A stretch of 64,000 nucleotides of DNA from Sceloporus undulatus (GCF_019175285.1 NC_056523.1:113188457-113252456); one strand, 5' to 3'; shown: positions 11,101 to 23,800, counted from the first letter of the stretch. Notes: generated by a model from the sequence alone, not told the origin. Numbers and translations: made by a program.

Positions 11101-12062
11101 AGATGGACAGTAGGGAGGGAGGAGCCTCCTTCTTCAAGGGCTAGCCCCTGATGGAACTGGGCCAGCCTTCTCTCTCCCCAGAGGGGCCCAACGGCTGCCA
11201 GTTATGGAGGGAGGCGCCTCCGTCTACAGGCTAGCCCCTTATGGTACTGGGCCCGCCTTCTCTCTCCCTCAGACGGCCGGAAAGCTGACAGTCCGGGCGG
11301 GGAGGAGCTCCATTCTTCAGGCCTTGCCCCTGATGGAACTGGGCCAGCCTTCTCTCTCCCTCAGAGGCAAAAGATGACAGTTAGGGAGGGAGGAGCCTCT
11401 TCTTTCGGGCTAGCCCCTGATGGTCCTTGCCAGCCTCTCTCTCCCTCAGAGGCTGAAAGATGGACCGTTAGGGAGGGAGAGCCTCCTTCTTCAGGCTAGC
11501 CCTTGATGCGAACTGGCCAGCCTTCTCTCACCTCAGAGGCCAAAGATGACAGTTAGGTGAGGAGGAGCCTCTTTCTTTGGGATAGCCCCCCTGATGGTTC
11601 ACGGGCCAGCCTTCTCTCCCCTCAGAGGACCAACGATGGGACAGTTAGGGAGGGAGGAGCCTCCGTCTACAGGCAGCCCCTGCTGGTACTGGGCCGCCTT
11701 CTTCTCTCCCTCAGAGTCCGAACGATGACAGTTAGGGAGGGCGGAGCTCCGTCTACAGGCTAGCCCCTGTGATGGTAACTGGGCCAGCCTTCTCTCTCCT
11801 CAGAGGCCGAACAGATGATAGTTAGGGGAGGGAGGAGCTCCTTTTCAGGCTAGCCCCTGAGGAACTGGGCCACCTTCCTCTCTCCCTCAGAGGCCGCACG
11901 ATGACAGTTAGGGAGGGAGGAGCCTGCGTCTACAGGCTAGCCCCTGATGGTACTGGTCAGCCTTCCTTCCCTCAGAGGCTCCGAACGATGACAGTTAGGG
12001 AGGAAGGAGCCTCCATCTACAGGCTAGCCCCTGATGGAACGGGGCAGCCTACTCTCTCCTCA
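8190..12062 (+). repeat. 88-bp satellite array, copy A
   Basis: This is a head-to-tail array of roughly 40 monomers of about 88 bp, interrupted once at about 9060-9371. Each monomer contains GATGACAGTTAGGGAGGG, GAGCCTCC, a variable TTCTTCAGG or GTCTACAGG stretch, GGCTAGCCCCTGATGG and CTGGGCCAGCC, and ends in a pyrimidine run. Many monomers have one-base gains or losses at homopolymers. The monomers abut with no spacers. Short open frames appear in the array because adjacent monomers resemble each other; they are not genes. Confidence 0.95.
9060..9371. mobile_element. hAT fragment inside the satellite (copy A)
   Basis: This non-satellite insert ends in CAGTGTCTGAGGGGAAGC and GGTTGCCTACCCC, matching the right-hand end of the GC-rich hAT family at 1786-2895. 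Satellite resumes with GTCTACAG. No left terminus is visible, so the 5' part appears truncated. It has an AT-rich centre with long T and A runs. Confidence 0.65.
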
Positions 12063-12235
12063 GCGACCTGTTCCTCTGTCAGACAGCCCTTACTCTCAGG
12101 AAGTTCCTCCTAATGTTGAGCTGGAACCTCTTTTGCTGGAGCTTGCATCCATTGCTCCATTGTGTCTTATTCCGTGCAGCAGCAGAAAACAAGCTTGCTA
12201 CCTCCTGAATGTGGCATCCCTTCAAGTATTTAAAC
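12063..12235 (-). mobile_element. CR1 3'-region fragment, reverse orientation
   Basis: The stretch from CTGTTCCTCTGTCAGACAGC through CAGGAAGTTCCTCCTAATG to CTTCAAGTATTTAAAC matches the internal pattern of the CR1 pieces at 38310-38650 and 60717-60930. It joins satellite on its left and the second hAT copy on its right. Confidence 0.7.
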
Positions 12236-13099
12236 CAGGGGTCGGCAACCTCCGGCCCGCGGGCCGGATGCGGCCCGCAGAGGCCGTTGGAGCGGCCCCC
12301 GACTGCAGCTGCCACCACCGCCACCACCACCGCCGGCGGTCGCAGCTTTTTGCCGCTCTGGACGCTGCCATTTTTTCGTCCAAAATGGCGGCGCCCAGGG
12401 GCGAAGTCTCGCGCGACCACAGAAAAGGTTGCGCGAGACTTCGGCCTCCAGGAGGCCCGCTGCGCCGCCCCCCTTTCCCCCCGGAGCCCTCAAACAGGGC
12501 TCCGACGGCAGCAGTGGGCCTCAGGGGCCCGGTGCCGTGGCCGAGCCCTCCAGGAGGGCTCAGACGGCGGCGGGGGCCCCGGGAGGCCCGGTGCCGTCGC
12601 TGGGCCCTCCAGGGGCCTCCGACGGCGGCAGGGGGCCCCTGGGAGGCCGTTGCCGTCAAACCGGGCCCCTCCAGGAGGGCTCCTGCAGCAGCAGCGGGCC
12701 TCCCAGAGGCCCATTGCCTTCACTGGGGTCCTCCAAGAGGGCTTTGGTGGTGGCAGCAGGCCACTGAGAAGCCTGTTGCCTCCGCTGGGGCCCTCCAGGA
12801 GGGCTCCTCCGACAGCAGCCGGCCTTCCAGAGACCCGTTGCCTTCGCTGGGGTCCTCCAGGAGGGCTCCGACGGCGGCTGGGGGCCCCTGGGAGGCCCGT
12901 TGCCATCACCGGGCCCCTCCAGGCGGGCTCCTGCGACAGCAGCGGGCCTCCCAGAGGCCCATTGCCTTCACTGGGGCCCTCCAGGAGGGCTTTGGTGGTG
13001 GCAGCAGGCCACTGGGAGGCCCACCCCCCGGCTTTGGCCCTCCCAGTTGTCTGAGGGACAGCAACCTGGCCCCCGGCTCAAAAAGGTTGCCTACCCCTG
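12236..13099. mobile_element. GC-rich hAT element, copy B, mismatched flanks
   Basis: This is the same element as 1786-2895, with termini CAGGGGTCGGCAACC and GGTTGCCTACCCCTG. It is about 250 bp shorter because it has only one of the GCCATTTT/AAAATGGC units. The left flanking octamer is ATTTAAAC (inside CR1 sequence), while the right one is GTGTAGAG, as in copy A. An ordinary insertion has matching octamers, so this copy is a hybrid or sits on a rearrangement junction. Confidence 0.85.
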
Positions 13100-16000
13100 G
13101 TGTAGAGCTCACAAATACCTTTGCCTTAATTTTTCCACATGAAAGCTCATCCAGCTAGGCACTCACAAGTTACTGGATGTGCTTAATGTTGAATGCAGGA
13201 ATAAAATAGGAGAAATGAAGTGGGGCTGAAAGTCTTGAGTGCATCAGAAATGGAAAGACAGTGCTTTCAACAGCAAGGCACATATTTTTGTATTTTCTTT
13301 AGGTGTTTTATTTATTTTTATTTTTTTGTTTATTTTATTTGTATACCGCTTTTCCTATGATCAAAGCGGTTTACAGCAGACATATGAAACTACAATAAAT
13401 CAAAACAAATAGCAAGATCAATATAAGCATAGCAGTAATACAAATCCAATATTACAAAAGTACAATAAAATATAATTCACAGAACAATTTACAATAGCCC
13501 TATAAATATACACGTACCAGTACAAGCATAGCAATAATACAAAATCCCAAGTTACAGTAATACAGTTAAATTACAGTTAACCCATTATACTAGCTGATAC
13601 ATGCATACACTTCCATCCCATATCCAACTCTCCCCCCCTCAACACACACACAGTAACAGAGAAGGATACAAAACAATCAGTCACTGTAACTGTACAGCTA
13701 GCAGGAACCCAAACCATCTTCCTCTGAGATGTTACACAAGTGCGCAGTTGCGCAGGCGCCGAGATGTTACTGTCCATAGGCGGCATCTCTGGGACAGTGC
13801 GCAGCTGCGCAAACAAACCCGAACCCAGAGAGCCGCCCGGCCGAAGCAGCGGCCCCAACCGCACAGTCCTTGGAGGAAAAAGGGGGCGGGACGGAGGAGG
13901 AGGGCCAGACTAGCTGGCTTTATGCGCTCCGCTGCTACCGGAACGCCCTCTCTCCGCCTTCCCCCCAGCTGTGGCAAACACTCCTTGGTCCTGGCAGCTG
14001 GAGACGCTGAGGTGTCACTTGACATAATCCCAGAGGTGCTTGCAAACCATCAAATGCCTCTGTTTTGTAGGGGTCAGATAATGTCATGGTCTCAATCTCT
14101 CTGTGTCTCTCTGTTACCTAGGATAGGTGAGCATGGTGCCAGCTGCTCTCACTTCCTGGCTCAAGGTTCCATAACCTTTTCCCCAGCTCCCTTTCATAGG
14201 CATCTCTCCAGCTCTATTTTTTAAAAATACAAAATCACTTCTGTCTGTATGAACCCACTAGCAACTGTGCTGGGGAGTGGGGAGCAGATGCAGGAAATCT
14301 TTACATGGGCCGGAAAAAAAAGGAGAAAAAAAGGAGAGAAATACACAGGGGGGCGGAGTTTGTTAGTGAATGAATGGATGTGTTTTTCTGTGGATGAGTG
14401 TGTGTGTGGCTCAGGCAGGCAAAATGTGGTCCTTGGGCATCCCAAGGATACTTTTCCTGCCCTTACCACCTTCAGACCCCCATCCTTTTTCTGGCCAAAA
14501 CAAGAAAAAGAAAAGGTGAATTGCTGCTCCTGGAAGCTTCCATTAGAGTTGGCAGGTCAGGAACATCCCTAGTCCTGAGATTTCAGGACCAAAATTTGAG
14601 ATCTAGGGATGTCCTCTGATTGCAAGGGGTTGGTCCATTAAGCATCATATATCAAACATCAGCTATATTTGATAGAGCATATTATTTAAATAATAAAACG
14701 CACTACATCTAACAGAAATAAGGAAATATTTCTCCAGTGGGAAATTCAGCTTACCAAGTTCTTCACTCAACACCACACACACACACTTACTTTTCCCAGC
14801 TCAGTTTTTCAAGGGCACATGAGAGATGGTATCAGCTAAAGAATACTTTCCAAGCTCTACGGACAGAAAATAATCAATTGTAGTTGGGGGGTGCCCAGGA
14901 TATGCATAATAGCTTAAATCTTCTTGGTTAGTTTCAGCTAGAGTAGACATACTGAATAATGTGCTAATATATACATAAATTTAATTGATTCAGTAGGTCT
15001 ACTCTAGCTAGCTACCAAGAGGATACATACCGCAATGTGTATTACTTTTTCAGGTAATGCTCTTGTCCTGAGATTTCTTTCCTTTCTCCTCACGTTAAGG
15101 AGTTGAAAAGAAGAGGACCTTTCACACTACACAGCTGTATTATTATTACTACTGTTGTTGTTGTTGTTGTTATTATTATATCTTACCCACTCTCCCCATG
15201 GATCATAGCCCTAGGAGTACATTTTAACATCCATAACTACTTTGTATGAGTTCCTATAGTTTGATCAGAGGCATTTTTCGGTTGAGCATTTGCTTTCTTT
15301 AGCAAGAAAATCACCAAGAAACAACAGTCTGTTCTTATGGTACAGTTGGCCCTTCATATCCATGGAGTCTTTATCCACTGAATAAACTCTTCTAGAACAT
15401 GGCAACACAGCTCGAAAAACCCACAAAAAACTACCTGGAAGCGCTAAAAAGCTTATTCTCTGGGGCTGATAGTTCATGATACTTGGGAGCTGTAATGAGC
15501 TTACACTCCAGAATGACTGGCCAGAAAGCCTTGTGACTCAGCCTTATCAGAAGATGCCAGGAAGTACCATATTTTACTATATCCTGAGAAAGTTATGCTA
15601 GAACATTTCATTTATGATAGCCATAATGGTGTGTCTGTAAGCAAGCATGTTATAAAATGTACTCAATTTCCAACTGACAGATGTTCTGTCTGATGGAGCC
15701 CCCCACGACTCATATTACACTGAGATAGCTCCCCTCCAGACATTCCCTTGCTGGGGGAGGGTCAGAGAAGCACCTAACCATATTCCCATAGCCAGATGTG
15801 GACTGATGGCATCATCTATTGAGACCCGACCCTCCCCAGAGCACTCCAGCAGGTCTTGGTGGAAGAGGTCTTCAGTCTGCACCTGGCTATAGGAGCATAG
15901 TGAGGTAACTATGGAAACACAGATGCTTTTCTTATCCCTCCCTTCTCCTCTCAGCAAAGGAGGTGGAGGTGAGTTTTTTGGAGCAGAGTGATTAATCCTG

Positions 16001-17273
16001 TGGTGGTGACAGTAGCACAGTAGTGGAGTCCCACATGCTGAACTCTAAAACTGTCTCCAGCCATGTATGTTTCCTGATTGCCGATCATTGCACAACAGAA
16101 ATAAACAATGGCTGGGTGTGATGGAGGACTCATTTCAGAATTATACAGGTTGTGGAAACAAAAGAAATGTGGGTGAGATTATGGGAAACAATGACATGTA
16201 TTTTGTTTATAAATATGCATAGCTTGTTGCTTCCATGGACTTTGACTCTTGGATTTTAAAGGCCACATTTATTGGTGAGGTAAAGGGGAGAATGCAGGAG
16301 TCAATTTGTTTTGGTGTCTATTCTTGTGGTGGATCAATTCAGTTTAAATGGAGTCAATTGAGTTCAATGCTGGGGTCAATTTACTCTGAAGTTTGGCAGT
16401 ACTTTACTGTAAGCAGCCTATTCAGTATTCCCCATCAGTTACAAAACAGACCATAAACAGCCTCACTGATGCCACCCGTGCCTTTTGCCTGCAGTTACCT
16501 TTGGCCATTTTTATAAACAGCACTCTTAGAACTTTATCACACCAGGCTTCAAAACTGGAAGTAGAGCAGGATAGAAGTATCTGTGGATGTATTTTATTAC
16601 ATGATGCTGTGCCTGTCCAGTAGCTGGTCTGTTGTCCATCCGCTGCTGAAGTGCTCCCTTTAGTTGATGGGCAAAACCCATAAATGCCCCCAATCGTGCT
16701 GCTTTTTCACTATTGATAGATTGTGATATGTTCCTCCAGAAGCACTTCCGATATGCAGATAATCGTGTGGTGGAAGTAGATACGGCTGTGCTCTTTTCCT
16801 CCTCTTTCCCCTCACTATTCCATTTCTTTCTTTCTTTCTCTTCCCCCTCCCCTTTTAATGTAATGAATTGCCATTATTGCAGAGTTGTGCTAGAAATAAA
16901 AAAGGCATTCTAAAAGCATGCTGGGAAGGGATTAGGGTAGGGAGGTTGGCCTATAGATGCCAGCTGAGAAAGGCAGAGACTGGGAGAAGCAGCACCATTG
17001 CACTTTTGAAGAGCTGTGTGATAATAATTGTCTCCAACTTAGCATGTTTGTATTTGTTTGAGAAATGGGATTGTGGCACCTTATGAGCTTCATGCGATAC
17101 AGTCCTCAGTTTGCCAGCTGGCACCCACAGGAGCTGTAGAAGTGCTTGACAGTACCATCCATATGTTAAGCGTTGGAGCATTAGCTTTTGTCTGCTAACA
17201 CATGGATTGTACTGTAGAGGTATAAAGGAGGGAGGAGAGCAAATCTCATGTTCAGATTCAGTTATGTTTAAAG

Positions 17274-17469
17274 CAGCAGTTGTCAACCTGTGGGTCATGA
17301 CCCCTTTGGGGGCTGAATGAACCTTTCACGGGGGTCGCCTAAGACCATAGGAAAACACATATTTCCGATGGTCTTAGGTACTGGGACACCACAATTTTAT
17401 GGTTGCGGGTCACCACAACATGAGGAACTATATTAAAGGGTCACAGCATTAGGAAGGTTGAGAACAGTG
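17274..17469. mobile_element. hAT MITE (copy B)
   Basis: The termini CAGCAGTTGTCAACCTG and GGTTGAGAACAGTG are imperfect inverted repeats. The flanks GTTTAAAG and CTTTAAAG match in 7 of 8 positions, as expected for a hAT target duplication. The interior contains the stretch CGGGGGTCGCCTAAGACC, a pattern I recall from a common reptile hAT MITE family. It is non-coding. Confidence 0.75.
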
Positions 17470-17599
17470 CTTTAAAGCAGTAGATAAAGTTCAACCTAAG
17501 TTTCATTAAGGTTCCATCCTTTAAATATAGGAAGAGAACGAGAACAGATGAAATGCAGGACGCAGGGTATATTAATAATAATAATAATAATAGAATAAT

Positions 17600-17860
17600 A
17601 ATAATAATATAAGTAATAGGTTTTTTTTATTTAATAATACCGCCAATCACTGGGAATCGAGCGGTGTTAACATATAGTATGGGATAACGACCAGTTCCCT
17701 CCACAGCGCTTACAATCGAAAAGACAAAGACACAAAGGAGAGGGAATGGGTGAGGGGGGAGGGAAATCAGGTCCTAAGCATTCTTCTCTCCCTCTGAGGA
17801 AGGCCTGGACTCAAGGCAGATGGACCGAGGGAGGGCCTCTTCTTCAGGCCAGCGCCTGAT
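17600..17860 (+). repeat. Dispersed element that leads into the 88-bp satellite (copy B)
   Basis: This matches 7955-8190: an AATAAT-rich start, CCGCCAATCACTGGGAATCG, TTCCCTCCACAGCGCTTACA and then the first monomer beginning GAGGAAGGCCTGGACTC. Confidence 0.65.
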
Positions 17861-20800
17861 GGAACTGGGCCAGCCTTCTTACTCTCCCTCAGAGGCGAAG
17901 ATGACAGGTAGGGAGGGATGAGCCTCCTTCGCACAAGGCTAGCCCCGTTATGGAACTGGTCCAGCAATTCTCTCTCCCTCAAGGCCCAAAAGATTGACAG
18001 GTAGGGAGGGAGGAGCCCTCTTTCTTCAGCTAGCCTGAATGGTACTAGCATGGACGGTGGGGCCAAGCCATTCTCTCCACAAGGAAAAAAGGAAAGAGAG
18101 AACAGAGGTACGGCCAAAAGAGTGACAGTTAGAGGGAGGAAGCTCGTTCTTCCAGGCGGCCCTTGATAGAAACTGGGCCAGCACTTCTCATCTCCCTCAT
18201 AGGCCCGTAAAAGATGACATGGGAGGGAGTAGCATCCTTCTTACAAGCGCACCCCCTGATGTACTCGGGCCAGCCTTCTCTCTCCCTCGAGGCCAAAAGA
18301 TGCAGTTTAGAGTGCGGGAGAAAAGCCTCTTTCTGCTTCAGGCTACCCCCTATAGTTACTGCGGTCCAGCCTTCCCGCTCTCCCTCAGAGTCCAAAAGAT
18401 GACAGTTAGGGAGGGAGGAGCCTCTTTCTTGAGGCTAGCCCCTGATGGTACTGGGCCAGCCTTCCTCTTCCCTCAGAGGCCAAAAGATGACAGTTAGGGA
18501 GGGAGCCTCTTTCTTCAGGCTACCCCTGATGGTACTGGGCCCAGCCTTCTCTCTCCCTGAGAGGCCGACGATGACAGTTAGGAGGGATGAGCCTCCATCT
18601 AAAGGCTAGCCCTGATGGTACTGGGCCAGCCTTCTCTCTTCCCTCAGAGGCCGAAAGATGCCGTTAGGGAGGGGGAGCCTCCTTCTCAGGCTAAGCCCCT
18701 GGTGGACTGGGCCCGCCTTCTCTCTCCCTCAGAGGCCCAAAGTATGACCGGCTATGGAGGGAGGAGCCTCCGTCTACCAGCTAGTCCCTTGATGGAACGC
18801 GCCCCCGGCCTGGTCCTGTACCGATTGCGCTGGGGCCTTTGGGGGGCAATTGTCATAGAAGCCTCCGAGAAACATGCATTTGCATTAACATTTTAAAAAA
18901 GCAGCCATTTTTTTCACGTGTCCTCCATTTTTTTTAAAAAAAAAGTGTCCTCCATTGAAAATTTGTCCACATTTGTCCTGTTTATTTATATATTTAATTT
19001 TCCAAAAAATATTTATTTATTTATTTTTTGGCTTCGGCCCCCCAGTTGTCTGAGGGACAGCAACCCGGCCCCCAGTCAAAAAGGTTTTGCCTACCCCTGG
19101 TCTACAGGCTAGCCCCTGATGTGACTGGGGCCAGCCTTCTCTCTCCCTCAGAGGCCGAAAGATGATAGTTAGGGAGGGAGGAGCCTCCTTCTTCAGGCTA
19201 GCCCCTGATGGAACTGGGCCAGCCTTCTCTCTCCCTCAGAGGCGAAAGATGACAGTTAGGGAGGGAGGAGCCTCGTTCACAGGCTAGCCCCTGAATGGAC
19301 TGGGCCAGCCTTCTCTCTCCTCGAGAGGCCGAACGATGACAGTTAGGGAGGGGGGGCCTCGTCTATGCTAGCCCCTGATGGAACTGGGCCAGCCTTTACG
19401 CTCTCCCTCAGAAGATCGAAAGATGACAGTTATGGGGGGAGGAGCCTCCTTCTTCAGGCTGCCCTGCTGGAACTGGGCCAGCCTTCTCTCTCCCTCAGAG
19501 GCCAAAAGATGACGTTAGGGAGGAGGAGCCTCTTTCTTCGGGTAGCCCCTGATGGTACTGGGCCAGCCTTCTCTCTCCCTCAGAGGCCGAACGATGACAG
19601 TTAGGGAGGGAGGAGCCACGTCTACAGGCTAGCCCCTGATGGTACTGGGCCAGCCTTCTCTCTCCCTCAGAGGCCGAACGATGACAGTTAGGAGGGAGGA
19701 GCCTCCATTACAGGCTAGCCCCCTGATGGAACTGGGCAGCCTTTCTCTCTCTCAGAGGCCGAAAAGATGACAGTTAGGGAGGGAGGAGGGCTCCTTCTTC
19801 AGGCTAGCCCTGATGGAAGGGCAGCCTTCTCTCTCCCTCAGAGGCCGATATTGAGACAGTTAGGGAGGGAGGAGCCTCCGTCTACCGGCTAGCCCCTGAT
19901 TGAACTGGGCCAGCTACTCTTCTCCCTCAGAGGCCGAAAGATGACAGTTAGGGAGGGAGGAGCCTCCTTCTTCAGGCAGCCCCTGATGGATACTGGGCCA
20001 GCCTTTACTCTCTCCCTCAGAGGGCCCAAAAGATGACAGTTAGGGAGGGAGGAGCCTCCTTCTTCAGGCTAGCTGATGAAAATGGGCCAGCCTTCTCTCT
20101 GCCTCAGAGGCCAAAGATTGAACAGTTAGGGCGGGAGGAGCCTCTTTTTCGGGCTTAGCCCCTGATGGTACTGGGCCAGCTTCTCTCTCCCTCTGAGGCC
20201 AAAAGATGACATTTAGGGAGGGAGGAGCCCTCCATCCTACAGGGTAGCCCCTGATGGTACTGGGCCAGCCTTCTCTCTCACCTCAGAGGCCGAAAAGATG
20301 CAGTTAGGGAGGGAGGAGCCTCCTTCTTCAGGCTAGCCCCGATGGTACTGGGCCAGCCTTCTCTCTCCCTCAGAGGCAAAAAGATGACAGTTAGGGAGGG
20401 GGAGCCTCCTTCTTCGGCTAGCCCCTGATGGAACTGGGCCAGCCTTCTCTCTCCCTCAGAGTCCAAAAGATGACAGTTAGGGAGGGAGGAGCCTCTTTCT
20501 TCAGGCTACCCCTGATGGATACTGGGCCAGCCTTCTCTCTCCTCAGAGGCAAAGATGACAGTTGGGAGGGAGGAGCCTCTTCTTCAGGCTAGCCCTGATG
20601 GTACTGGGCCAGCTTCTCTCTCCCTCAGAGGCCAAAAGATGACCGTTAGGGAGGGGGGACCCTCTTTCTTCAGTCTAGCCCCTGATGGTACTGGGACAGC
20701 GTTCTCTCTCATCGAGGCCGACCGATGACAGTTAGGGAGGGAGGAGCCCCACTACAGGCTAGCCCCTGATGGTACGGGCCAGCCTTCTCTCTGCTCAGAG

Positions 20801-23800
20801 GCCGAAAGATGACAGTTAGGGAGGGAGGAGCCTCTCTTCAAGCTAGCCCCTGATGGAACTGGGCCAGCCTTCTCTCTCCCTCAGAGGCCCAACGATGACA
20901 GTTAGGAGGGAGGAGCCTCCTCTACAGGCTAGCCCCTGATGGTAACTGGGCCAGCCTTCTCTCTCCCTCAAGGCCGAAGATGACAGTTAGGGAGGGAGGA
21001 GCCTCCTTCTTCAGGCTAGCCCCTGATGGAACTGGGCCAGCCTTCTCTCTCCCTCAGAGGCCAAAAGTGACAGTTAGGGAGGGAGGAGCCTCCTTCTTCG
21101 GCTAGCCCTGATGGTCCGGGCCAGCCTACTCTCTCCCTCAGAGGCTAAAGATGACAGTTAGGGAGGGAGAGCCTCCTTCTTCAGGCTAGCCCTGATGGAA
21201 CTGGGCCAGCCTTCTCTCTCCCTCAGAGGCCAAAAGATGACAGTTAGGGAGGGAGGAGCCTCTTTTCTTTGGATGCCCCTGATGGTACTGGGCCAGCCTT
21301 CTCTCTCCCTCAGAGGCCGAACGATGACCGTTAGGGAGGGAGGAGCCTCCGTCTTACAGGCTAGCCCCTGATGGTACGGGCCAGCCTTCTCTCTCCCTCA
21401 GAGGCCGAACGATGACAGTTAGGGAGGGAGGAGCCTCCGTCTACAGGCTAGCCCCTGATGGAACTGGGCCAGCCTTCTCTCTCCCTCAGAGGCCGAAAGA
21501 TGATAGTTAGGGAGGGAGGGCCTCCTTCTTCGGCTAGCCCCTGATGGAACTGGGCCAGCCTTCTCTCTCCTCAGAGGTCCGAACGATGACAGTTAGGGAG
21601 GAGGAGCCTGCGTCTACGGCTAGCCCCTGATGGTACTGGGCCAGCCTTCTCCTCCTCAGAGGCGAACGATGACAGTTAGGGAGGAAGAGCTCATCACCGG
21701 CTAGCCCCTGTGAACTGGGCAGCACTACTCTCTCCCTCAGAGACCGAAGATGACAGTTATGGGGGAGGAGCCTCCTTTCAGGCTAGCCCGCTGGATATGG
21801 GCCAGCCTTCTCTCTGGCCTCAGAGCCGAAAGATGACAGTTAGGGAGGAGGAGCCTCTTCTTCGGGCTCTAGCCCCTGATGGACTGGGCCACGCCTCTCT
21901 CTCCCTCAGAGGCCCACGATGACAGTTATGGAGGGAGGAGCATCCATCTACAGGCTAGCCCTGATGGAATGGGGCTTAGCCTTCTCTCTCCCTCAGAGGC
22001 CCAACGATGACAGTTAGGGAGGGAGGAGCCTCCGTCTACAGGCTAGCCCTGATGGAACTGGGCCAGCCTTCTCTCTCCCTCAGAGGCCCGAAAAGCGTCG
22101 TTAGGGAGGGAGGAGCCTCCTTCTTCAGGCTAGCCCCTATGGAACTGGGCCCAGCCTTCTCTCTCCTTCAGAGGCCGAACGATGACAGTAGGGAGGGAGG
22201 AGCCTGCGTCTACAGGCTAGCCCCTGATGGAACTGGGCCAGCCTTCTCTCTCCCTCAGAGGCCGAACGATGACAGTTAGGGAGGAGGAGCCTCCATCTAC
22301 AGGCTAGCCCCTGATGGAAACTGGGCCAGCCTACTCTCTCCCTCAGAGGCCGAAAGATGACAGTTAGGAGGGAGGAGCCTCCTTCTTCAGGCTAGCCCCT
22401 GATGGAACTGGGCCAGCCTTCTCTCTGCTCAGAGGCCGAAGCTGACAGTTGGGAGGGAGGAGCCTCCTTCTTCAGGTAGCCCCTGATGGAACTGGGCCAG
22501 CCTTCTCTCTCCTCACGAGGCCCAACGATGACAGTTATGGAGGGAGGAGCATCCACTACACGGCTAGCCCCTGATGGAACTGGGCTGCCTTCTCTCTCCC
22601 TCAGAGGCCAACGATGACAGTTGGGAGGGAGGAGCCTCCGTCTACAGGCTAGCCCCTGATGGAACTGGGCCAGCCTTCTCTCTCCTCAGAGGCCAAAGAT
22701 GTAGTTAGGGAGGGAGGAGCCTCCTTCTTCAGGCTAGCCCCTGATGGAACTGGGCCACCTTCTTCTCCCTCAGAGGCCGAACGATGACAGTTAGGGAGGG
22801 AGGAGCCTGCGTCTACAGGCTAGCCCCTGATGGAAACTGGCCAGCCTTCTCTCTCCCCCAGAGGTGCCGAACGATGACAGTTAGGGAGGGAGGAGCCTCC
22901 ATCTACAGGCTAGCCCCTGATGGAACTGGGCCAGCCTACTCTCTCCCTCAGAGACCGAAAGATGACAGTTATGGGGGAGGAGCCTCCTTCTTCGGCTAGC
23001 CCCTGATGGAACTGGGCCAGCCTTCTCTCTGCCTCCAGAGGCCGAAAGATGACAGTTAGGGAGGGAGGAGCCTCCTTCTTCAGGCTAGCCCCTGATGGAA
23101 CTGGGCCAGCCTTCTCTCTCCCTCAGACGGCACCAACGATGACAGTTATGGAGGGAGGAAGCATCCCTCTACAGGCTAGCCCCTGATGGAACTGGGCTAC
23201 GCCTTCTCTCCCTCAGAGCCCAACGATGACAGTTATGGAGGAGGAGCCTCCGTTACCGGCTAGCCCCTGATGAGTCTGGCCAGCCTTCTCTCTCCCTCAG
23301 AGGCCAAAAGATTACAGTTAGGGAGGGAGGAGCCTCCTTCTTCAGGCCAGCCCCTGAATGGTAATGGGCCAGCCTTCTCTTCCCCTCAGGGCCGAAAGAG
23401 TGACACATTAGGGAGAGAGGAGCCCTCTTCAGGTAGCCCTGATGGTGGAACTGGGCCAGCCTCTCTATCCCTCGAGGCCGAAAGGCTGACAGTTAGGGAG
23501 GGAGGAGCCTCCTTCTTCGGGCTAGCCCCCTGATGGTCCTGGGCCAGCCTACTTCTCTCCCTCAGAGGCCGAAAGATGACAGTTAGGGAGGGAGGAGCCT
23601 CCTTCTTCAGGCTAGCCACTGATGGAATGGGCCAGCCTTCTCTCTCCCTCAGAGGCCAAAGATGACAGTTAGGGAGCGGAGCGCATCTTTCTTCGGGCTA
23701 GCCCCTGATTTAATGGGCCAGCCTTCTCTCTTCCTCAGAGGCAGAAAGATGACAGTTAGGGAGGGAGGAGCCTCTTTTCCAGGCTAGCCCTGATGGAACG

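Larger units (their letters stand above)
1786..12062. repeat. Large duplication, copy A
   Basis: From the hAT element at 1786, the sequence through about 8080 is repeated in the same order and orientation at 12236-17750. The 88-bp satellite array that follows is also repeated. Shared landmarks include the hAT elements (1786/12236 and 7607/17274), the GC-rich zone near 3560/13757, the Tigger-like piece near 5430/15345 and the hAT fragment inside the satellite (9060/18808). The non-satellite part is about 530 bp longer in A than in B, mainly through scattered one- and two-base differences. Apart from the listed elements, 2904-7600 has no gene that I can support. Confidence 0.9.
12236..21735. 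repeat. Large duplication, copy B
   Basis: This is the second version of the block starting at 1786, in the same order and orientation. Correspondence can be followed through the satellite to about 21735. Copy A's array ends at 12062 with the monomer order GTCTACA, TTCTTCA, CCTGCGTCTACA, CCATCTACA, the order also seen at 21440-21735 in B. Beyond that, B continues with further satellite. Between 13108 and 17273 I see no gene. Confidence 0.85.

Noticed and set aside
8190-12062. CRISPR-like array
   Set aside because: The 88-bp units abut with no unique spacers, vary along their whole length, and lie in vertebrate DNA; this is a satellite.
12034-13158. Open frame of 374 codons, the second longest in the window
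   Set aside because: It starts in satellite, crosses a reverse CR1 piece and continues through the hAT minisatellite. The composition is repetitive and the frame is not shared with copy A.
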